Of a stretch of DNA of 6,254 bases, positions 1-6,254 are shown piece after piece (the first letter of the stretch is position 1; every line of letters begins with the position of its first letter). The notes beneath the pieces are model-generated. The model was not told the DNA's origin, made no database searches, and saw only the letters and a program-made list of their open reading frames with translations. The position numbers and the translations under genes were made by a program. Location: assembly GCA_028287545.1 (NCBI GenBank), contig JAQBPL010000055.1, forward strand, positions 1 through 6,254, read 5' to 3'. The DNA is from Vulcanimicrobiota bacterium (GTDB lineage: Bacteria > Eremiobacterota > Eremiobacteria > Baltobacterales > Baltobacteraceae).

Positions 1-1
1 C

Positions 2-1075
2 GTCACGACCGCGCTCGACGGCACGGGCAACACCGTGTTCACGAGCGTCGAAGCCGACGTTGCGCAGCTGCGCACGACCAACGTCACCACCACGGCGGCG
101 ATCGCCTATCAGACGGTGAACGGCGCCGGCGGCGTGCGGACGCTGAGCACCATCGCGACCGACTCGAACGGCGTGACGCTGGAAACCGACTACGGCTCGA
201 ACAACGGTTTGGTCACGGTTCTTCCGGAGACCGGCGGCACGACGTTCAGCAACGACGGCGCGTTGACGTACAAGGAAACGGATCCCGGCATCAATCCCGC
301 CGGCGTAACGACGACGAACGTCGTCAACGCCGACGGAACATACGCCCGGACGACCAATACGATCGACGGCTTCGGGAACCCACAGCAGGACGTCTCCACG
401 CAGACCGCCACGTTGACCGGGCAGTACCTCATTCACGAGCTGGCCGGACCGGGCACGGCCGGCCGCGCGTTCACCTTCACGGCGCCGGCGGGCAGCACTC
501 CGCCCACGATCGGGTATTACAATCTCACCGCTGCCGGCGCCCTCGGGTCGCAGCGCGCGCAGACCCAGCCGGGCTTCAACTGGCTGGCCGGCGTGACGAG
601 CCTCGTCAGCGAGACCGACACGATCACCGCGAACCAGGCGCTCGATCCATCCTGCGCTCCGGCAGCCGCGTACAATAAGAACTCCACGCTCGTGAAGCAG
701 GTCTTCACCACGATCGACGTCGTGTTCGGCACGTACGAGACGCGCACGACCTCGTCGTACGATCAGCAGGGACCGGGAACGGTCTGCACGGTCGTCTCCG
801 ACACGATCCAGAACTTCTACGACTACAGTCAGCAGCTAGGCAACATCCGCCTCTTCCCGGCGCAGACGTCGCCCACTCCGGTCGCGGTCGTGCAGATCAA
901 CGAATCGCTCTCGCTGCAATCGGTCACCACGCCGAGCAGCACCGCGCGCAGTGCGCAGTCCGTCGGCGGCGGCTTCATCCTTCCGCATTCGCTCGTCGTC
1001 AGCCGCGTCGAGCACGCCGTGCATCAGAACGCGATGAAACGTCTGCTCTCGCTCCGCAAAGCCGGAGGGAACTAA
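2..1075 (+). CDS. Unrecognised Thr/Ser-rich, probably exported protein (5'-truncated)
   Basis: The frame is open from the window edge, so the true start lies upstream; a GTG at 35 is internal to an open frame and need not be the start. The visible 357 residues are rich in Thr, Ser, Gly, Ala and Asn, with many short alternating stretches that look like beta strands. There are only two cysteines, and no enzyme motif or transmembrane segment is visible. This composition suits an exported or cell-surface beta-rich protein, but the signal peptide, if any, is outside the window. The last 15 or so residues are basic (MKRLLSLRKAGGN). The stop lies one base before the start of the S53 peptidase gene, and the codons for the final Ala-Gly-Gly form that gene's ribosome binding site, so the two are almost certainly co-expressed. 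I do not recognise the family. It could be a partner, substrate or surface anchor linked to the protease, but nothing in the sequence proves this. Confidence 0.8.
   Translation, partial: VTTALDGTGNTVFTSVEADVAQLRTTNVTTTAAIAYQTVNGAGGVRTLSTIATDSNGVTLETDYGSNNGLVTVLPETGGTTFSNDGALTYKETDPGINPAGVTTTNVVNADGTYARTTNTIDGFGNPQQDVSTQTATLTGQYLIHELAGPGTAGRAFTFTAPAGSTPPTIGYYNLTAAGALGSQRAQTQPGFNWLAGVTSLVSETDTITANQALDPSCAPAAAYNKNSTLVKQVFTTIDVVFGTYETRTTSSYDQQGPGTVCTVVSDTIQNFYDYSQQLGNIRLFPAQTSPTPVAVVQINESLSLQSVTTPSSTARSAQSVGGGFILPHSLVVSRVEHAVHQNAMKRLLSLRKAGGN
1064..1070 (+). promoter_or_regulatory. Ribosome binding site of the S53 peptidase gene
   Basis: GGAGGGA lies six bases before the ATG at 1077 and inside the last codons of the preceding gene. 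It is a near-consensus Shine-Dalgarno sequence and supports ATG 1077 over the in-frame ATG at 1089. It is the clearest ribosome binding site in the window; the minus-strand genes lack one of this quality. Confidence 0.8.
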
Positions 1076-1076
1076 C

Positions 1077-3125
1077 ATGAAGGCCACCATGAAAACCGCG
1101 CGGCGCTTCGCTGCCGCGACGCTGATCGCCGGGCTCGCCGCGTGCTCGGGCGGCGGCGGCAGCCATCCCGCCCCTGCCGTTCCGGCAAGCCCCGCCGGCC
1201 CCAACAACACGACGACGAGCTCGGCGCTCGTGTCGACGCTCGTGCCGAACGCAAATCTCGCGAGCACGACCAAAGGTGCGCCGGTGAGCGACGTATCGCT
1301 CGCGATGCACGTGATCGTCAACATGAAAGACGCCGCGGGCCTCGCCGATTACGCGCGCGGCGCGAACGACCCCAGCGATGCGCGCTATCGTCAATGGCTC
1401 ACCGCCACGCAGATCGGTGACCGGTTCGGCGCGACGCCGGGCGACTACAAGACCGTCGCGAACTATTTCTCGACGTACGGTCTGCGGGTCGGCGGATACA
1501 AGGCTCGCTTGTCGCTGATCGTCTCCGGGACCCAGGCGAACTTCGAGCGCGCGCTCGGCACGACGTTCGTGACGTACACCACGAGCAACGGCCACACGCT
1601 CTACGGCCCGTCGGGCTCGATCCACCTCTCGCAGGCGCTTCCCGTGTCGTCGATCGACAACGCGGTGGCGGATCCGCAGCGCTTCAGCCAGCAGATGGTC
1701 CGCGCCGGCGGCGGCCAAAACAATGGCGGCGTCACCGGCAACACCCCGCAGCAGATTGCGGCCGCGTTCGATTTCAACGGTGCCTACAATGACGGCTACA
1801 CCGGCACTGGGATAAACCTGGGGATCATCGGCACCGGCCCGATCTTGGCGCACGACCTCACGAAGTTCAAGCAGATCTACGGCTGGGGCGGATCCGCGAC
1901 GGTGACCCAGATCAACGCGCAAACGCACGCCGCCTCAGACACCGGCAACACCTCGCCGACGGCGACACCGCCCCCGACGACGGGGCCGTGCAACGGCCCG
2001 CTGCCGGGCTGCAATCCCGAAGACTTCGAAGCGCAGATCGACACGGAGCAAGCATCGCTCGCCAAGGATGCAAACATCCTGTTCTACCTCGCGTACGTAC
2101 CGAAAGACTGTGGAACGCCGGGCTCGGCGACGTGCACGCCCAACCCGACAACGGGTTTGGGCGAGCCGTACATCGGCTTGTCGGAAGACGACACGTCGCT
2201 CCAACAGGCGATCGACGACAACGACAACTATCCCAGCGCAGCCGGGAACAGCGGCCCGGACATCCTCTCGCTCAGCTACGGCGGCAGCGAACGCGGCTAC
2301 GGCAGGTTCGTCGCCACCAATTCGCTCGGACAATGGGATCCGACGGCGCTGAAGCCGGCCGAGTTCGCGGCGCTCACCGCGCAAGGCGTCGCGGTGTTCG
2401 TCTCCAGCGGCGACGCGGGAGCGCAAGAATGCGCGCGACCGCGTGTCGCCGGGTTCATCGACAGCCTCTGCGTGTCGTACCCCTCAGGCGACCCCAACGT
2501 GATGTCGGTCGGCGGCGTGACCACTCCGATCAACAACGCGGGTCAGCTCATGGGACCGATCACTGCCTGGGGCCAGCAGACCGGCGGAGGCACGGGTGGT
2601 GCCAGCGGCGGCGGCGTCTCGCTGTTCATCCCACGTCCCAACTGGCAGACGGGCGCGGGGCTCGTCGCGGGAGCGACGCGGCTTCAGCCGGACGCATCGC
2701 TGCTCGGCGATCCGATCACCGGCGCGGCGACGATCGTCAACTCCGACTTCGGGCTGCAGGTACTCCGCTTCGGCGGGACCAGCGTCGCGGCACCGGAGAT
2801 GGCGGCCATGTGGGCGCTCGTCCTCGACGCGTGCAACAAGTCGACGGCCTGCAAAGGGAAGGGCGCCGGACCGCGACCGTTCCGTCTCGGCAACGCCGCG
2901 CCGTACTTCTACCGCATCTACAACAACGCGACGCAGTACCCGCAGACGATGTACGACGTGACGTTCGGCAACAACGGCGTCACCGGCTGCGCGCAACAGG
3001 CTCCCGGCTGCACCGCACCGGCCACGCCGGACCCGGGCTACCTCTCGGGAGTGGGTTACGATCTCGTTACGGGCGTCGGCGTGCCGTTCGGCCGTCACCT
3101 GATCACGGCGGTCGTCGGCGTCTAG
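1077..3125 (+). CDS. S53 family (sedolisin/pro-kumamolisin) serine-carboxyl peptidase, lipoprotein
   Basis: This 682-residue protein is a secreted endopeptidase precursor of the sedolisin family, whose members usually work at acid pH. Residues 1-23 form a lipoprotein signal (basic start, hydrophobic core, lipobox L20-A21-A22-C23), followed by a Gly/Pro/Thr linker. An activation prodomain spans about 70-200 (DARYRQWLT near 101-109; VSGTQANFERALGT near 149-162). The catalytic domain starts at about 220. By family pattern the catalytic pair is E318 and D322 (ExxxD), the oxyanion Asp is D446 in SSGDAG, and the nucleophile is S569 in GGTSVAAPE. SGGGVS (510-515) is also conserved. The calcium site fits D627, V628, G658, G660 and D662 (DVT then GVGYDLVTG). 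So all key residues are present and the enzyme should be active after prodomain removal. Ten cysteines beyond the lipobox fall in five close pairs, suggesting disulfides outside the cytoplasm. The D322-D446 gap is longer than in kumamolisin. The substrate is unknown. Confidence 0.95.
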   Translation: MKATMKTARRFAAATLIAGLAACSGGGGSHPAPAVPASPAGPNNTTTSSALVSTLVPNANLASTTKGAPVSDVSLAMHVIVNMKDAAGLADYARGANDPSDARYRQWLTATQIGDRFGATPGDYKTVANYFSTYGLRVGGYKARLSLIVSGTQANFERALGTTFVTYTTSNGHTLYGPSGSIHLSQALPVSSIDNAVADPQRFSQQMVRAGGGQNNGGVTGNTPQQIAAAFDFNGAYNDGYTGTGINLGIIGTGPILAHDLTKFKQIYGWGGSATVTQINAQTHAASDTGNTSPTATPPPTTGPCNGPLPGCNPEDFEAQIDTEQASLAKDANILFYLAYVPKDCGTPGSATCTPNPTTGLGEPYIGLSEDDTSLQQAIDDNDNYPSAAGNSGPDILSLSYGGSERGYGRFVATNSLGQWDPTALKPAEFAALTAQGVAVFVSSGDAGAQECARPRVAGFIDSLCVSYPSGDPNVMSVGGVTTPINNAGQLMGPITAWGQQTGGGTGGASGGGVSLFIPRPNWQTGAGLVAGATRLQPDASLLGDPITGAATIVNSDFGLQVLRFGGTSVAAPEMAAMWALVLDACNKSTACKGKGAGPRPFRLGNAAPYFYRIYNNATQYPQTMYDVTFGNNGVTGCAQQAPGCTAPATPDPGYLSGVGYDLVTGVGVPFGRHLITAVVGV

Positions 3126-3148
3126 CCGAAAACCTCCGCGACAACGAG

Positions 3149-3177
3149 AGCGCCGGGCATGCGTGCCCGGCGCTTTT
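3149..3177 (+). terminator. Rho-independent terminator after the peptidase gene
   Basis: The arms 3149-3159 (AGCGCCGGGCA) and 3164-3174 (TGCCCGGCGCT) pair perfectly over 11 bp around a 4-base loop, and the 3' arm runs into TTTT at 3174-3177. It lies 24 bases after the peptidase stop and 10 bases before the end of the convergent gene. Read from the minus strand the same stem is followed only by a weak CTCTCGTTG tract, so it may also stop the opposing operon but should do so less well. The T-run is short for a canonical terminator. Confidence 0.75.
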
Positions 3178-3186
3178 CGATTCTCG

Positions 3187-4281
3187 TCAGTGCTGCGTCC
3201 GTCGTGCCAGCAGCGTTTCCGCGTCCAACGAGCAGCCGCGCAGTTCGGCGCCTTGCTCGCGGCCGAGGAGGATGAGGCCGCCGTCGACGATTGCGCCGAG
3301 GTCTTCGGTTTCGATGGCGATGACGGAGCCGCGGTTGGCGAGGTCGACGTGGCGGATCGCGCCGACGATTCCACTTGGCAGCGGACGGCCCTCGCCGTCG
3401 ACGACGATGGGACGCAGCCACGGCGGTGCGATTTTCATCCGCGGCTCGATCTGTGCGCGCGACGCCGGCGCATCGTAATACTGCGAGGTGAGTTCGGTCA
3501 TCCCGTACTCGGCGACGATTGCGTCGATCGGTACGCCGAGCCGAATCGACGTTTCGCGGTAGAGTGCGGCGCGCTCGACGATGCGGCTGCGGCCTTTGAA
3601 ACCGCCGGTCTCCATTATCCGTGACCCGCGAGGCAACGCGAGCGTCTTCCCGCGTTCGGCGAGGGCGTCGAGGAGTGCCACGAGTGCGAATGCCGTCGTA
3701 GCGAGGCACACCGGGGCGGCGTCGTCGATCGCCCGCTGCGCGTCGCGGAGGAAGCCGTCGACGTCGAGGTCGTCGCCATGGAGGTACCAGCCGGCCTGGT
3801 CTTCGCCGCGTTCGCGTGCCACGACGGCCATCATGTAGCCGAGCGAACTGTTCGGCCGTTCGCGCGGATCGGGGACGAGCAGCGCGTACCGCGCCCGTGC
3901 CCCGTCGCCGAGCATCATCCGGTCGAACGACGCGAGCAGAGCGGCATCGTACAGCGCCGTCGTCGGGAACTCGTGTCGTCCGCCGCGCCCGAGGGTCGTC
4001 CCGCTCGTCTCGAACCAGAGCACCGACTCCTCGGCCGGGAACGTCGCGAGTCGCGCTTCCTTGAACGCCGCGGACGGCACCGCCGGCATATCCTCGATGT
4101 GCTCTGGCAAGCGCTGCGCATCGAACCCGAGCGAGCGTGCATACGCGGCGTACGGCGCATTGTGCGTCACCTGGTAGGCGAACAGGTCGCGGGCCAGCGC
4201 CAGGAATGCGGCGTCATCGAGGGCGTAGGCGTCGATCGCCGCGAGGATGCGCGCGTCGAGCGCCGCGGCGGTGGCGCTCAC
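3187..4281 (-). CDS. LuxE/PaaK-type acyl-protein synthetase homologue (ANL-like adenylating enzyme)
   Basis: This 364-residue protein matches LuxE in length (about 370). LuxE activates a fatty acid with ATP and transfers the acyl group to its own cysteine for the LuxC reductase. Visible motifs are ETSGTTLGRGGRHE (91-104, the Thr/Ser/Gly-rich phosphate loop of the ANL superfamily), METGGFKGRSR (223-233), AEYGMTELTSQYYD (257-270, the adenylate-binding YGMTE motif), TEDLG (325-329) and GR at 340-341. Near the C-terminus, ELRGCSLDAE places C350 where LuxE has its acyl-accepting cysteine. The protein lacks the long mobile C-terminal domain of acyl-CoA synthetases. The start is GTG, four bases after the stop of the CoA-binding gene and without a clear Shine-Dalgarno sequence, so translation is probably coupled. 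No luxA, B, C or D lies nearby, so the acyl acceptor and substrate are unknown. A PaaK-like carboxylic-acid ligase is the alternative reading. Confidence 0.87.
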   Translation of the reverse strand: MSATAAALDARILAAIDAYALDDAAFLALARDLFAYQVTHNAPYAAYARSLGFDAQRLPEHIEDMPAVPSAAFKEARLATFPAEESVLWFETSGTTLGRGGRHEFPTTALYDAALLASFDRMMLGDGARARYALLVPDPRERPNSSLGYMMAVVARERGEDQAGWYLHGDDLDVDGFLRDAQRAIDDAAPVCLATTAFALVALLDALAERGKTLALPRGSRIMETGGFKGRSRIVERAALYRETSIRLGVPIDAIVAEYGMTELTSQYYDAPASRAQIEPRMKIAPPWLRPIVVDGEGRPLPSGIVGAIRHVDLANRGSVIAIETEDLGAIVDGGLILLGREQGAELRGCSLDAETLLARRTQH

Positions 4282-4285
4282 GGGC

Positions 4286-4765
4286 TCAGCGGACGCGGCG
4301 TCTGGCGGTCAACACCCCGGTGTTCATCCCGCTCAGCGACAAGCCGCCGTCGAAACGCGCGGATTCCACTTTGATGCAGCGGTCGACGACGACGGCGAGC
4401 CCCGCTTCGTCCGCTAGGCGAATCGCTTCGTCGTTGATGACGCCGTACTGAAACCAGATCGCCTTCGCGCCGGCGGCGATCGCTTCGCGCGCGACCTGCG
4501 GTGCGTCGTCGGCTTTGCGGAAGACGTCGACGATGTCGGGCGGGCCGTTCTCTGCCGCGTATGCGGCGAGCGACGGGTACGATTTCACGCCGTCGATCTC
4601 CGTGGTCGCCGGGTTGATCGGGGTGACCTCGAACTTGCCGCGCGTGCGCAGGTAGGAGAAGACGAAGTACGACGGCCGCGTCGGGTTCGGCGACGCGCCG
4701 ACCATCGCGACCGTGCGCGAGCGGTCCATCAACTCGCGGCGTTCCGCCGCCGTTTCGAGGATCAC
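4286..4765 (-). CDS. CoA-binding protein, YccU type (Rossmann fold, CoA_binding_2 family)
   Basis: This 159-residue single-domain Rossmann protein resembles E. coli YccU and the Thermus CoA-binding proteins. The family binds coenzyme A, but its cellular role is not settled. Visible motifs are VAMVGASPNPTRPSYFVFSY (19-38, nucleotide-binding loop), TPINP (48-52), DIVDVFR (77-83), AIWFQYGVIN (102-111) and VVVDRC (125-130). The tail GGLSLSGMNTGV (140-151) is like the longer family members and unlike short YccU. The chosen start is the GTG at 4765, because it overlaps the TGA of the upstream metY-like gene by four bases (GTGA), a common coupling arrangement. The ATG at codon 13 would still leave the whole domain and remains possible. 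The frame stays open much further upstream, but that part lies antiparallel-free within the metY gene in another frame and is Arg-rich shadow sequence. It sits between MetY and the LuxE homologue in one operon. Confidence 0.9.
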   Translation of the reverse strand: MILETAAERRELMDRSRTVAMVGASPNPTRPSYFVFSYLRTRGKFEVTPINPATTEIDGVKSYPSLAAYAAENGPPDIVDVFRKADDAPQVAREAIAAGAKAIWFQYGVINDEAIRLADEAGLAVVVDRCIKVESARFDGGLSLSGMNTGVLTARRRVR

Positions 4766-6066
4766 GCGCGCACCGCGGCGACTTTGGCCGCGGCCGCCAG
4801 GCCGCGCTCGAGGTCCCAAAGCAGATCGTCGGCGTCTTCGAGACCGACCGACAACCGCACCGTGTCCGCGCCGATCCCCGCCGCCACGAGCTCCTGGTCG
4901 GAGAGCTGCTGGTGCGTCGTAGACGCCGGGTGGATCACCAGGCTCTTCGCGTCGCCGACGTTCGCGAGGTGACTCCACAACTGGAGCGCTTCGATGAAGG
5001 CCCGTCCGGCATCGCGTCCGCCGCGCAGGCCGAACGTGAACACGGCTCCCGCACCGAGCGGGAGATAGCGCGCCGCGCGCTCGCGTTCTTCGCTGTCGGG
5101 CAAACCGGCGTACGAAACCCAGGCGACCTCGTCGCGGCCGTGCAGAAACTCCGCGACCTTTTGCGCGTTCGCGACATGCGCCGGCATGCGCAGCGCGAGC
5201 GTTTCCAGCCCTTGCACGAGCAGCCACGCGTTCATCGGCGAAATCGACGCGCCGACGTCGCGAAGCACTTCCGCCCGGGCACGCATCAGATACGCGTACT
5301 CGCCAAACGTCTCGGCGAAGTTCATCCCGTGATAGCCGGGACTCGGCGTCGAGAGCAGCGGATGGCGTCCGGCACCCCATGGGAACCGGCCCGATTCCAC
5401 GATCGCGCCGCCGAGCACGGTGCCGTGACCGCCGATGAACTTCGTCGCGGAATGGATCACGACGTCGGCGCCGTGTTCGATCGGACGGCACAGGTACGGG
5501 GTGGCGAAGGTGTTGTCGACGATCAGCGGGACGCCCGCGGCGTGCGCGATCTCCGCGATCGCCGCGATGTCGGCGACGCCGCCGTTCGGGTTGCCGATCG
5601 TCTCGGTGAAAACGGCGCGCGTTTTCGGCCGGATCGCGGCGCGAATCGCATCGACGTCGCCTCCCGGCACGAACGTCGCCTCGATCCCCATCCGGCGCAA
5701 GGTCACCGAGAACTGGGTGATCGTGCCGCCGTACAGGTTCGCCGACGCGACGAGATGATCGCCCGCCTCAGCGACGGTGAGGATGGCGATCAGCTGGGCG
5801 GAAAGACCGCTCGCCGTCGCCAGACCGCCGATGCCGCCTTCGAGGCTGGCGAGCTTTTCTTCGAACGCTGCGACGGTTGGATTCCCGATGCGCGTGTAGA
5901 TGTTGCCGTACGTGCGCAGCGCGAAGAGCTCCGCGGCGTGTTCGGTCGAGTCGAAGACGAACGCGGTGGAGAGGTGAAGCGGGAGCGCTCGCGCCCCCGT
6001 CTCCGGGTCCGGCGGCGTGCCGGCGTGCAGCGCGCGCGTGCGGAACCCGAATGGACGGTCACTCAC
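4762..6066 (-). CDS. metY: O-acetylhomoserine sulfhydrylase (O-acetylhomoserine aminocarboxypropyltransferase)
   Basis: This PLP enzyme of the Cys/Met metabolism family makes homocysteine and acetate from O-acetylhomoserine and sulfide in the cytoplasm (direct sulfhydrylation branch of methionine synthesis). Its 434 residues fit MetY better than the shorter MetB, MetC or MetZ. By family pattern Y57 and R59 (NIYTRIGNPT) bind the cofactor phosphate of the neighbouring subunit, Y112 lies over the PLP ring, D184 (VDNTFATP) binds the pyridine nitrogen, K209 (HSATKFIGGHG) forms the Schiff base, and R404 (VRLSVGLED) holds the substrate carboxylate. The segment at 226-250 ending PGYHGMNF, and HPASTTHQQLS at 379-389, are MetY hallmarks. 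The start is GTG two bases after the stop of the upstream gene; only a weak purine-rich stretch precedes it. The stop overlaps the GTG of the CoA-binding gene. O-acetylserine sulfhydrylase side activity is known in the family and cannot be excluded. No riboswitch is visible because there is no leader in the window. Confidence 0.95.
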   Translation of the reverse strand: MSDRPFGFRTRALHAGTPPDPETGARALPLHLSTAFVFDSTEHAAELFALRTYGNIYTRIGNPTVAAFEEKLASLEGGIGGLATASGLSAQLIAILTVAEAGDHLVASANLYGGTITQFSVTLRRMGIEATFVPGGDVDAIRAAIRPKTRAVFTETIGNPNGGVADIAAIAEIAHAAGVPLIVDNTFATPYLCRPIEHGADVVIHSATKFIGGHGTVLGGAIVESGRFPWGAGRHPLLSTPSPGYHGMNFAETFGEYAYLMRARAEVLRDVGASISPMNAWLLVQGLETLALRMPAHVANAQKVAEFLHGRDEVAWVSYAGLPDSEERERAARYLPLGAGAVFTFGLRGGRDAGRAFIEALQLWSHLANVGDAKSLVIHPASTTHQQLSDQELVAAGIGADTVRLSVGLEDADDLLWDLERGLAAAAKVAAVRA

Positions 6067-6068
6067 GA

Positions 6069-6254
6069 CTAGCTGAGCTTTTCTTTCTTGCGATGGGCGG
6101 CGGTGAACGGCGTCCCCTTGTCCTTCGGATCCGCGGTCGTCAAGAGGCCGACCATGTCGCCGAAGTTCTCCGCGTAGCCCTTCATCGTCCAGGTGGTCTT
6201 GCCGTCGGTCCCCGTCAGGGTGAACAGCCGGCCGTCGAACGTGCCGGTGATCGG
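6069..6254 (-). CDS. Unrecognised small protein, C-terminal part only
   Basis: Reading inward from the window edge on the minus strand, the frame is open for 61 codons and ends in TAG two bases before the metY start. The visible tail begins PITGTFDGRLFTLTGTDGKTT and ends in a lysine-rich HRKKEKLS. It is short, has no cysteine and alternates hydrophobic and polar residues in its first half like a small beta-sheet protein. A start codon is not in the window. The frame is accepted as coding because the stop abuts metY as in a tight operon, and because the residue mix is balanced rather than the Arg-rich mix of antisense shadows here. I do not recognise the family, and a link to methionine synthesis is only suggested by position. 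Confidence 0.65.
   Translation of the reverse strand, partial: PITGTFDGRLFTLTGTDGKTTWTMKGYAENFGDMVGLLTTADPKDKGTPFTAAHRKKEKLS

Noticed and set aside
999..1928. 309-codon minus-strand frame opposite the peptidase prodomain
   Set aside because: It is antisense to the signal peptide and prodomain of a clear S53 gene and has a shadow-type Arg/Val/Ala composition.
2484..3374. 296-codon minus-strand frame across the peptidase C-terminus and the convergent gene end
   Set aside because: It crosses the terminator and overlaps coding sequence of both neighbours in other frames; no motif supports it.
1988..3478. 496-codon plus-strand frame overlapping the peptidase and the LuxE homologue
   Set aside because: It runs out of frame through two well-supported genes on opposite strands and through the terminator; its Arg/Gln-rich translation matches nothing recognisable.
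3187..4281. Bioluminescence (lux) locus
   Set aside because: Only a LuxE-type synthetase is present; luciferase subunits, reductase and thioesterase are absent, and the neighbours are metabolic.
4766..5491. A 5' extension of the CoA-binding gene giving a 401-residue protein
   Set aside because: The extra N-terminal part is Arg-rich low-quality sequence lying over metY in another frame. Homologues are about 140-160 residues, and the GTGA overlap marks a natural start.
4762..6066. Cystathionine gamma-synthase, cystathionine beta-lyase or O-succinylhomoserine sulfhydrylase
   Set aside because: The 434-residue length, the insertion ending PGYHGMNF and the HPASTTHQQLS motif fit MetY better than these shorter relatives.
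4912..6072. Long 386-codon plus-strand open frame opposite metY
   Set aside because: It is antisense to a gene with full MetY motifs, and its translation is an Arg/Asp/Val-rich mix typical of shadow frames in high-GC DNA. No family motif or ribosome binding site is seen.
1..6254. CRISPR arrays, tRNA or rRNA genes, insertion sequences, phage or toxin-antitoxin modules
   Set aside because: No regularly spaced repeats, RNA gene signatures, terminal inverted repeats, transposase or integrase motifs were seen on either strand; the window is filled by ordinary coding sequence.

Overview
This is a 6.25 kb bacterial window of visibly high GC content, with dense coding and no gap above about 60 bp between genes. 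It holds six protein genes, two of them cut by the window edges. There are no RNA genes, insertion sequences, CRISPR arrays or phage genes. The organism cannot be fixed from the sequence. An S53 (sedolisin) protease lipoprotein with a Gly-rich linker, GTG starts and a high-GC aerobic-type gene set would suit a soil lineage such as Eremiobacterota (WPS-2) or Acidobacteriota. That is a weak inference.

Left half, plus strand (2-3125): the C-terminal part of an unrecognised Thr/Ser-rich, probably exported protein is followed after one base by a 682-residue pro-kumamolisin/sedolisin-family serine-carboxyl peptidase. The peptidase carries a lipoprotein signal and every expected catalytic and calcium-site residue. 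A good Shine-Dalgarno sequence inside the end of the upstream gene serves the peptidase start, so the two genes are very likely co-transcribed. A strong stem-loop with a short T-run follows the peptidase.

Right half, minus strand (6254 down to 3187): a tight four-gene run. The order of transcription is the C-terminus of an unrecognised small protein, then an O-acetylhomoserine sulfhydrylase (MetY), a YccU-type CoA-binding protein, and a LuxE-type acyl-protein synthetase homologue. The junctions are a 2-nt gap, a 4-nt GTGA overlap and a 4-nt gap. All three complete genes start with GTG and have little or no Shine-Dalgarno sequence, which points to translational coupling in one operon.

How they fit together: the left unit makes a surface or secreted acid-type protease and an exported companion. 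The right unit joins sulfur assimilation into homocysteine (MetY) to a CoA-binding Rossmann protein and an orphan ANL-type acyl-activating enzyme that keeps the C-terminal cysteine context of LuxE. No luciferase, LuxC reductase or LuxD thioesterase is visible, so a light-emission role is not supported. The combination is the most interesting feature of the window. The two units converge on the terminator at about 3149-3177.
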